A stretch of DNA of 62,545 nt from Spirogloea muscicola (Eukaryota > Streptophyta > Zygnematophyceae > Spirogloeales > Spirogloeaceae), in assembly GCA_009602725.1 (NCBI GenBank), contig WELB01000024.1, positions 950,402 to 1,012,946 of the forward strand, written 5' to 3'. Every line of letters starts with the position of its first letter. Positions within the stretch are counted from its first letter, which is position 1. Below the pieces are notes generated by a model, which did no database searches, was not told where the DNA came from, and saw only the letters and a list, made by a program, of their open reading frames with translations. The position numbers and the translations under genes were made by a program. Positions 49,532-62,545 of the stretch are shown in pieces.

Positions 49532-52500
49532 ATGGCTCACTCCTCCGACGGGGACAGCGTCTTTGATATCAGCGCCAAGAAGCCTGCAGCTGAATCCTTG
49601 ATGCGCTGGAGGGTAATCCCAGCACCCCACGCTCTCTCTGGCGCACGCTCACGTCAGCGCACAGTGCTTTCTGCGATGCGAAGGGGCCTGAGGCCGTGAA
49701 AGTGCAAATGTGACTGGTTTCTCTACCCCTTAGACACCTGTTGACAATCGAGGTCGTCCTCGACCTCACCGCGCCCTTATGGTGTGATGTGATTCGCCGT
49801 TTCACTTGTGCAGCGGCATAGTGATGGAAAGCTACGCGTTTGTCTTGTGAAGCATATTCGCATTGCTACTTGGTCTTTGAAAGCGCTCAGACTTACGGGC
49901 TAATCCTTTGTTGGCGTGGGTTTTTGGTCATCACGCAGCAAGCCACTCTTGCCTTGAATGCCACGAGGCGCTTTCGATACACAGCGAAGCTGCAAAAAGA
50001 TGACGAAGGCAAGCCAGTGCGCGATTCCAGTCAGAAGCGCTTCAGACGATCTGCAAATGCTGCCCTGGTGAGCCTCGTTCGTCAGTTGGATGCCACTTAG
50101 AGTATGAGGTTGCTGCCTCTTTGTCAAACCCTGCCCCAGACAGCACTTCAAGAGCACCCTGAGGCCTCTGAGCCCTTGGTCGGCAGGGGGGCTTCGTCTT
50201 GTGGCACTTGTGCAAAGCCATGCTTGATGCTAGAGTTGATACGGTTGATGAGATTCCATTTCATGATTGGCATATCCAGAAGCTCACCCAATCCAGCTGC
50301 GTGAACCAATAGGCCATACAACGCTTCAGACAAGCAGGAGTTGCGGCTGGATCACGGCGAGGCTTGGCTGAGCCACAACCTCAACGCCCAATAACAGGTC
50401 AATGCTCTACGCAAGTGCCTGCCCTCCCGCAATCGGGACATGTATACACTTTAGGGCAAGCTGCAAATGCTACCGTGAGGGACGTCTTGTACCTCTTGTA
50501 AGGAGAGAGTTGGCCTGAGCTGTGTATGTCTTTGGTGTCACTGTGCAGCAAATGAAACGCCAGGCCTCTTTGACGTTACTCGGGAGCAACTAAGCAACAT
50601 GCTCGAGGACGATGAAAGCTCTCATCAAAAGTTGGACGCTCTGGGGGGAGTAAGTGCTTAATTGCCTCTCAGCAATTTGTAGTTCTAGCTTGAAGCTCCT
50701 CTGAAGTCTACACACATTAATTTGTAGCTAAGTCTATTGTGCTCTTCGTTGCAGGTGCCCAGTATTGTCAAGGCTGTGCAAACGGACACAGTGAGAGGTA
50801 TCGGTGGAGATGCCGAGGAACTTGCCAAGAGAAAGCTACAGTTTGGCGATAATACTTATCTGACGAAGCCACCCAAGTCATTCCTGGTCTGTCTCATAGT
50901 CCTGAGCATAGTCGGCTGCCTTTCCTGCTGTTGGCCTCAGAGTCCGTGTGCTCAAATACACTTCGGGGTGCGAGAAGCTTATAAGGGTGCATGAAGAAGC
51001 AAGGTTGTTGCAGCATGTACAGTTTGTGATTTGCGTCCAGTGCTGCTAGTGTCTCCCTGGCGGACACTGGCAACCATCTATAAGATGGACAATAGATGCA
51101 TTAAGATTGGAATTGACTTGCGAAGGAACTTACGAAGGAATTCAGTGAATCCTCCTTGGCCTTGAGCAGGCATTTGTTTGGGATGCAGCAAAGGATAAGA
51201 CATTGATCATCTTAGCAATTTGTGCAGTTGTTTCTCTTGCAGCCGGTCTTGCCACAGATGTAAGTACATCAAAGACTTTTGTACATCTTTGTTGATTTGG
51301 TGAAGAATGGCAATGTCTTATTCTGTATACAAGTAGATACGCACAACATTCTCCACTTTAGCATGCACACCACAGAAGTGTGAGGTTGGTAAGCCCACCC
51401 AAAAGTCAATGTTTGCCTCTTCCGAAGCCACGGAGAGGTCCAGAGCACTATACAGTCGTCTTTCACTGCAGTGCCCCTCAGTTGGTGCATAGCTGTGAGA
51501 AAAGCTATGAAAGTATGTCTTGAAGGACAACATCATCTAGTCGATGCTTTTCTACTTAATCAGGAATTTGCTCAGCATGCCAGGCAGCTCTGCTGTGTGG
51601 CTGTAATTCACGATAGGAACCAAGGATTAATTTTGTTTTGCTCATGAAGTCAGTGCCTGTTTTGTTTCCAGCCAAAGGAAGGGTGGTATGACGGCATCAG
51701 CATTGTTTTTGCTGTTGTGCTAGTCATTCTAGTGACAGGTATGTCAATTGGCCTCTCCTCAGGCAAGACGTGTTGTTTCTTCCAAGCCGCCTCTTTGGGC
51801 TTCTATGTACTGACCATTATCATCCCACACAACGTGCTCAAGCGGGCTCAGCGCCCGTGCATGTCACTTGCATATAGCTTCTGGACGCTTCCAGGGTTCT
51901 GTCATTGGGGTAGTTTAATGAATCGTTTAAATTGTACTGATTGCTGATTTGTTTTGATTACACTGATTGGTTGATGAAATATGTTGTTTGCTGGTTACAG
52001 CAACAAGTGACTATCGGCAGTCACTTCAGTTTCGAGATTTAGATGCTGAGAAGAAGAACATACAAGTACAGGTGAGCTTGGCATGTGTGGATTTGCAATC
52101 TCCTATGTGGACACAGACTTAGAAGGATAATCTGATGCACTTCGATCCACTTTTGCTTCTGTCTGACAGCGGCAAAGTTTTGCGAAGCACGCCTAAGCAT
52201 GGGTTTTGCGGGTAAGACTAAAGCTGAACGGTACATTGGATCTTAGCAGGATCCATCGTACATTGCTTTGTACATAACGCCCCCTTCATCTGCTGTCATT
52301 GCAGGTCGTTCGAGATGGGAGGAGGATCAAGGTCTCCATATATGACCTTGTGGTGGGTGACGTGGTCCCTTTGGCCATAGGAGATCAGGTATGTCTATAA
52401 AAGAGTCTAATTCTGCGCATCCTTACTACAGCCTCTCATGTCAGTAGGAGCATGACCTGCTTGATAGAAACTTGATGGTCAATACCTAGATAACTTGATT

Positions 52501-55500
52501 ATGTACTGCATGCCTTCCCCTGAATCCTGCAGGTCCCAGGGGATGGCCTACTTCTTACTGGTCACTCCTTGACAATTGACGAGTCCAGCATGACTGGAGA
52601 GAGCGACTATGTAATCTCCAGGCTCACTTGTCACATGATGATAGGGTCTGTTGCTATTCGTAGAGCTATTCATGGTGAGTGTATTAACTCCAGCATTGCA
52701 TGGATAAAGTAACGTAGTGGTAGAACCCTGAATTGTCTAAGTCCAGGCTTGCGGGCTTGGTCTGAAGGACTGCCTCTGTGAAATTTATCCGCAGAAACAC
52801 AAGGACCACAACAAACCCTTCCTGCGGTCAGGATGCAAAGTTGTCGATGGTTATGGGTCAATGCTGGTGAGTGGGTTGACTTGGTCTGCTGGCCTTAATC
52901 TACTGTATCCTTGAGGATGAGACCTGTGCAAGCTGGTCGACCTGTACACTCCAGGTAATCCGAAGAGATGACAAAGGTCAGTGGTGTTTGTCAGAGCAGC
53001 CTTATATGTCACATTTGACTCCTTGCATTTTCTTGTCAGATTACGAGCGTTGGTATGAGTACAGAGTGGGGACGTTTGATGGCCACCATCAGTGATGACA
53101 ATGCTGAGGAAACACCCTTGCAGGTGACTCACACTCCACAGATGGCTAGCAGTCAAGGGCATAGCTTTCCCAGGGCATACTACTGTTCAGGATGTGCATT
53201 TTTGGCACACCTAAAAGCTCTTACCCTCTTCTTTTGATTCTGGTGTACCAGGTGCGGCTGAACGGGGTTGCAACACAAATTGGCAAATATGGACTGATTG
53301 TGGCAGTTTTGGTCTTTGTTATACTCTTTGTTCGATATTTTGCTGATTTCCATGGAGCAAAGGCAAAACAAAGTGCTTCGTCTACAATCAAGGATGTTGT
53401 TGACATCTTCACTGTTGCAGTAAGCATAAATCATACTGGCCTAGCCTAAGTTCTGTTGCCTATTGCCAGGCTTACTAGTGCTGGCATGAACGGCTGGCTT
53501 GACTTATACGTGTCTATATCTCTATTATTCAAGGCCGTGACATCCGGAACTTGTTGAAAGAATACTTTGTGTTTGTGCCAGGTCACTATTGTGGTAGTTG
53601 CTGTCCCAGAAGGCTTGCCTCTTGCAGTAACGTTGACGTAAGTGTGACCAGCTAATGGAGGAGTGTCTGAGCAGGACGTTCACACTTGCAAGTTAACGTG
53701 CTGTAGTCTGCCTTCTTTTATATTCTCACTTCTGGGGATATCAGACTTCCTTGCCCTAGCTTGCATGTCCGAAGTAAGGAATATGCTTCGCGCTGTCAAG
53801 CACTCACAGCTTCTTCATTCTCGCAGGTTGGCATATTCCATGCGCAAGATGATGGCAGACAAGGCACTGGTAAGGGAGGACCACCATTTCTGACGAGAGC
53901 CATGTGCGTATGAAGGAGACATGCAAAAGTACCTGATTTGATAAGTACCTTCTAAAGATGTATTTGACTGGTCATAAATTCACAAATACAGGTGAGGAAA
54001 TTGGCGGCCTGTGAGACGATGGGCTCTGCAACAGCAATATGTAGTGACAAGACTGGCACACTGACTCTCAACGAGGTTAGTCCGAGCTCTGCAGCAGGGA
54101 CAATTAGGAGGATATTGCTTGCTGCAAGCAGTCATTGAGCTGCTGATCTGTGGACTTATGTAGATTCACATATGTCCACTTTGTTTTGTTTATTGCCTCT
54201 GTTGTGCAGATGACTGTCATCAAATCTTGGACATGCGGTTGCTTCAGGGAGCTGGAAGCTGTGAAGAACATACCGCAAACTATCTTGCAAGTCAGTATCG
54301 TACACGCTTATGCTTGATGGCCGCCTATTCTAAGTACGCCAGCAAGGTGCATTCAGTCTGCCAATATTTTTTGTTTGGTTGGCCCAATTCTTTGACAAAG
54401 CAACTAGCTATCTGACAAGCAAGACCATGGTCTGTGCTGGTCAGATTCTACTGCAAGGCATTGCTCAAAATACCAATGGGAGCGTCTTCAAACCAAAGGT
54501 TTGTTTGCACCTGCAATCTTAGTACGGCAAGAAGGAAGCTAATGTTAGTCAAATTGTTGTATTTCTTAGATGGTCACATTCAAGTGCAAAAGTGAGTCCA
54601 GTGAGTTCAATAAGTATCTCTTTCTCGCTGACTTTGCGAGAGTACTATATTATCTCAGTGTCCATTGCTTCTGTGATCAAATGATGAACAGGATGGTGGG
54701 GAGCCTGAAATTACAGCAAGTCCTACAGAGGCAGCAGTTTTAAAGTGGGGAGTCCAGGTATTACTCAGTTCTGTGCTTGCGTGACTTGTTATGTGTTGTA
54801 TGCCATTCAAGCTTGCTGGCTGGCTTCATTCCACTACATGTCATATCTCCTGGAGCACAGTTGCAAGCATGAAGGGTTTTCTACTTTTCATGCCTCTGTA
54901 TGTCCAACTTGCTTTAGTCACTCATTGTGGAGTCCTGTATCTGAGTAAGAAGGCCAGTGTTGCCGCTTATACAGTAACCTGCAGGAGCATTACCAGCCAG
55001 CTATTACTCCCGGTCATTAAGGAGGCAGCCGGTGTTACTGCCTTTTCCTTGACCTGCATTTGTAACCTGCGTCTGTCTTGTAGCTTGGCATGGATTTTGA
55101 GGCTGAGCGAGCCCAAACAACGCTTCTGGCGGTTGAGTCGTTCAATTCAGCAAAGAAGCGGGCTGGCGTTGCAGTTCGTGTGAGTTTTCGCAAGCCCCAC
55201 CACTGCCTGTTGGCAGATTTTACTTTGGAAAGCCTTGCCTTGCTGAGGTTTTCCCTGCGCATGTGACATGCTTTGCAGTTGCCAAATGGAGAGGTTCGCT
55301 TGCACTGGAAAGGCGCAGCAGAAATCGTGCTTGACATGTGCTCTTCCTTTGTGGATCAATCTGGAGAAGTGCAACCCCTGACAGGAGACAAGGTGTGTCC
55401 GAGAGATAAATTGTGTAGTGACCAGAATGGGTGCATTCTTATTCGTGGTCAAGGCTACAGTATATAAAATCAACTTGCGGACTCTCTGACGAATGCTCAG

Positions 55501-58500
55501 TGATTTGATTCTGTGCACTAGATCTTACTTGTCAGAAATTGCAAGAAGCGTCTGAAGCAAAGTACTAACCAATACAGGATGTCTAAGGTGGGTAGCCCAA
55601 TTGTTCTGAATGTTGCAGATAGACCAATTGAAGGAAGACATTAGTACAATGGCTTCTGCTTGCTTGCGCTGCCTGGCATTGGCAACTCGGACGCTATCCA
55701 GGGAAGAGGCTCCCAAAGGCCAAGAAGACGATTTGACAAATTGGATCCTGCCAGACAGTGGCCTTACTCTACTTGCCATTGTTGGCATGAAGGTTGTCAC
55801 TAGCTGTTGATTGCTGCTAGTGCTCATTGTAGATGTCATCCAATAAGTTTTGCACAATCAACATCAATGTTGGCATCATTAGATAGCAACCACCTCACTA
55901 TCAAATGAGGAATTAATTTTGAAGAGAGATGTGCAGTCCCTTAGTAAATAGAATCTGGATACAGATGTGGACACTGCAGGCTAAAGAGCTCTACAATTTC
56001 ATGTCTCACGTATTTGTGAAAGTGGACTTTCAGGATCCTACAAGGCCTGGGGTGCCAGAGGCTGTTGCTATCTGCCAACGTGCTGGTGTTAAGGTGAACA
56101 AACCTTACACTTTGTGCATAGAAACCAGATTGAACAATTGGTTAGTGATGCTGTCAGAATTCTGAGCTGGTGGCTGTGACTTTGTTTCCTGCTCTTTTAT
56201 AAGGACTCATCCATCTAAGCTTTGATATCTCTGTTGGTCATTGATACAGGTTAGAATGGTAACGGGCGATAATGTAGTCACCGCAAGAGCTATTGCGCAA
56301 GAATGTGGCATTCTGACTCCAAATGGAATTGCAATTGAAGGCCGAGTATTCCGGGCTCTGAGTCCACAGGAAATGAGGCGCGTCATTCCTACCATTGACG
56401 TAAGTCTAACTCATGCACGTACACATGCTTTCAGATTGAGCAGGTACTTATAGAAGTTGGTGACTATTACATTCTTAGTAAGTGGCACACTACTCGTACT
56501 GACCTACTCCTCTTATGCAGGTCATGGCACGTTCCTCACCCACCGACAAGCACACCTTGGTAAAGATGCTGCGGCAAATGGGCGAAGTAGTTGGTGTGAC
56601 AGGAGATGGCACCAACGATGCACCTGCCCTGCATGAGGTCCCTGTTTCTGCACTCTGCTGGATTTGAAAGTCACTTGCTCAACCTCGTCTTTCCTCATAT
56701 GAGCATGCCTTCAGCCTCAGCCCATGGACTTTCAGATGGACTGCATGATTGGAATGCTTGTGTGGACAAGTCAGTGAAGCGTACCTGGCTTGACAGTTGG
56801 GCCTCTACATCTTGTGGCACAGGCTGATATTGGCCTGGCCATGGGCATCTCGGGCACTGAAGTAGCCAAGGAAGCCTCCGACATCATCATCTTGGATGAC
56901 AACTTTGCCTCGATTGTCAAGGCATGCCACAAGAACTTTATGCCACAATTCTGGCAATTTGAGATGCTTTAATTACACATGCACTTCTTGGTACAGTAGT
57001 ATATCATATGATTACACATAGATCAAGCCATCACAAGCTAGCTCCTACTGGCACACAGGTTGTGAGATGGGGCCGAGCTGTGTACGTCAATATCCAAAAG
57101 TTCTTGCAGTTCCAGCTCACTGTCAACCTTGTAGCACTGGTCATCAACTTTGTAGCTGCCGTTGGGCAAGCCATCAGCCCAGCAAAAAGTGGAGTCATCT
57201 CTGTGCCACTTAACGCTGTCCAAGTAAGTCTGCAAGTGTCCTTGCCAGTTGTGTGCTCTGCTCCACACGTCGTTTGCATCACAAGTCAGCCATCAGGAGT
57301 CATAATTAGTTTGTCCACAAACAGTGACTCCATAAAGCATGTGATTGTTGCCTAGTTGTTAGGATCTTAATAGAGATGGACAAGCAGTGTCGCAAAGACC
57401 TACAGACTGGCTTGGCAGTACAGGGGTTGTCTATTGCAGGTTTGTAAGCGCAACATAGTAACAGCAGATTACCTGGTCTTTGCAGCTTCTGTGGATCAAT
57501 CTCATCATGGACACTCTTGGTGCCCTTGCTTTGGCAACCGAGAAACCAACAGATGAACTGATGGAGCGCAAGCCTGTTGGCAGAAGGTAGTATCTTAGTT
57601 TACCTTGATTGAGGTTGCTGTCTTTGGTCTGCACCACTTCTTTCCTTGCGATTCGTGACGTTCACAAGTTCTTATTCTGGTTGTGCAGAGAGCCTCTTAT
57701 CACCAATATCATGATTCGCAACCTTCTTGGACAGGTATGCTTGCGTTAATGATAGCAGTGGATTGTTCACTTTGTGCTTTGCTACTTCTATAACAGAACA
57801 TTCGGGGGACTAGAGAAACACAGGTGCATGTCATGCTGTATGCAACTTGGGGACCTTGGTTCTCGTTGACTCGTGGGTGTGCTTGATGTGCAGGCTATAT
57901 ATCAGCTAGCTATATGTTTGACACTCAATTATGCTGGCAAAGAAATATGGAATCTGCATAACAACAAGCTTGGAGGAGGCAGTGTGAAGGAGCCTATGTC
58001 CACAATAGAAAACAATACAGTCATCTTCAATGTTTTTGTATTCATGCAGGTGAGACTGCCATGCAGGCCACCTAGCCAATGACCACAATCTCGCCCGCTT
58101 GCCTGCCCAATTCTTGAGTATCATGATGCCGGCTGTTGCCCATGATGAGACCACCTACGTGTCAAACCTCATACTGGTGTTTGCTGTCACCTTGTTCCTC
58201 TATCTCATTTCGTACTTGTTCTGTAGGTATTCAATGAGATAAGCGCCAGAGATATGGTGCGCCTCAATGTTTTTAAAGGCATTCTGAAAAATAGGATATT
58301 CTGTACTATCATAGTTGCAACCGTGGGCGTGCAAGTAAGTTGACCTGCACACCCTGTGCGTTGCTTTCCTTATATGCAGATCTTACACCTGTGCCTTGTT
58401 GAGGGATAGCATTGCACAGGTGCCAGACTGTAGCTCATTTTCCCAAAGGCCTTTTACCCTTCATATTTGTTGTAAATTTTCAACTAATATGAGTTTTACT

Positions 58501-59192
58501 TGTGGCTCCAATTGGCAGATTCTCCTGGTAGAAGTTGGATTCTTGCACAAATTTGCAACGACGACCAGCCTAGATTGGCAGGAGTGGTTGTTTTGCGTGG
58601 TTGCTGGTGTTCTTGCGTGAGCTTGACTTGACCTCGCCTGTAGTGAAGCCTTGTGGTTGAAAAGAATGCCTACTTATGCAGTAAGCTGCCTGAAGCTCAA
58701 GGGCTCTTATACGTGTCGAAGAGGTTGCTGATTGCCTCGTGCCTTCATCTTGAACTGTTTTTGTGCAGATTGCCATTGGCCATGCTAGTCAAGCTCATAC
58801 CTGTTCCAAAGAAGGAGCTGTTTGCTACTATCAAAACGCCAAGATTCCTGAAATTCAGGAAGAAGAAGATGAGAGCAGAAAATGATGATGCAGATGCAGC
58901 AACTGGTCAGTACGAAAGCAATACATGCCTATGCCTCGAAGAGTATCATGTTGGCCACGGTTGTCATGTTGGCCAAGTTGATTGCATTGATTGTCACAAT
59001 GGACTGTACAATGCTTAGGCAGCTCCATACACTTTCTCAAAGACATGTTCATGTGATGCAGTGGAAGATGCAGCCACCAACGATTCATTGCAAGATTCGT
59101 CTTTCAATCGAGCTGGCAAGCCAAGCCTGAACACTGGTGCACCACTTGAGAACGGCAACGGCAGTTTACCAAGTAGAATGGCTGTTCCATAG
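49532..59192 (+). CDS. P-type IIB Ca2+-ATPase (plant ACA/PMCA type)
   Basis: Pumps Ca2+ out of the cytosol across the plasma membrane or an endomembrane, activated by calmodulin. Thirty-four exons in phase, 1,125 residues. Exons: 49532-49612, 49939-50067, 50313-50397, 50549-50649, 50755-50886, 51170-51259, 51672-51738, 52001-52071, 52305-52388, 52533-52610, 52795-52866, 53040-53123, 53252-53419, 53582-53637, 53827-53869, 53992-54075, 54210-54290, 54445-54498, 54692-54757, 55084-55179, 55279-55392, 55619-55792, 56034-56093, 56250-56399, 56521-56637, 56823-56921, 57059-57223, 57486-57586, 57689-57734, 57894-58049, 58227-58334, 58519-58616, 58769-58905, 59062-59192. TGES at 301-304, PEGLP near 423, DKTGT with phospho-Asp 466, nucleotide-binding KGA near 585, [11 protein letters not shown] near 767. 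The basic N-terminus ([21 protein letters not shown]) resembles plant calmodulin-binding autoinhibitory regions. Confidence 0.97.
54046..54060 (+). other. Phosphorylation-site codons of the Ca2+-ATPase
   Basis: DKTGT, the catalytic P-type ATPase motif, in exon 16. Asp 466 is the residue phosphorylated during transport. Confidence 0.97.
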
Positions 59193-59466
59193 GGATCCAG
59201 TAGGGCTCCACCGTAGTGTACACTCGACACAACCCTTTAATTGGCTTAGGCGTCAGATTCTGCAGCAAGGCACTGTAGCTGTATGCTATTATTGATTTGC
59301 AACCCGGCATTCACGGGCAAAATTTTTAGGAATTCATTTGATGCGTTGAGCGAAGACACTAACTGCTCGTACACTGTCATACAGCTGGCCATGGGGATAC
59401 CTGGCCCTGTTGTGGCAGAGTCTCTTGTAAAGAGCGCTACAAGCAAGCCCACGGCCAATTTGGTGC
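59193..59466. other. Convergent spacer between Ca2+-ATPase and kinase
   Basis: Short shared 3' region. Nothing recognisable. Confidence 0.4.

Positions 59467-62545
<3,079 letters not shown>

Overview
The window reads as nuclear DNA of a green alga. Every recognisable gene is cut into many short exons with GT(GC)...(T)GCAG introns, and the closest family matches I can recall are the plant versions: siroheme-type SUMT, CPSF30 with a YTH domain, THO1, MED9, a LIG4 with a long C-terminal tail, and a calcium ATPase with an N-terminal autoinhibitory region. Mixed base composition (GC-rich gene starts, A/T-richer bodies) and an EF-1alpha gene fit a chlorophyte such as a trebouxiophyte, but the exact group is inference. 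The sequence begins inside a gene and ends in 122 A's, so it looks like a whole contig.

Layout. 0-2.3 kb: first exon of ESCRT-III VPS24 running through a GCC tract into a siroheme-pathway methyltransferase (+). 3.2-4.2 kb: LSM3 (-). 6.1-10.2 kb: CPSF30-YTH (-). 10.9-16.9 kb: THO complex subunit 1 (+), divergent from CPSF30. 17.6-18.4 kb: Mediator subunit 9 (+). 18.9-26.9 kb: DNA ligase IV (-). 27.9-35.2 kb: chorein-N / BLTP3-like lipid-transfer protein (+), divergent from LIG4. 37.0-39.0 kb: EF-1alpha (-). 39.5-48.8 kb: a gene-poor repeat island with four pieces of a 5'-truncated non-LTR retrotransposon and many copies of two short dispersed repeats, called H and R here. 49.5-59.2 kb: P-type IIB Ca2+-ATPase (+, 34 exons). 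59.5-62.4 kb: CDPK/CaMK-like kinase (-), 5' end cut by the poly-A contig end.

How the genes relate. These are housekeeping genes, not an operon. Several act along one mRNA's life: transcription (MED9), export packaging (THO1), 3'-end cleavage (CPSF30), splicing/decay (LSM3) and translation (EF1A). The last two genes both concern Ca2+ (pump and kinase). Neighbours alternate between divergent and convergent pairs. I see no defence or biosynthetic system. The least explained material is the H/R repeat family, the (GGC)n/(CCG)n tracts at the 5' ends of six genes, and an isolated exon in the repeat island.
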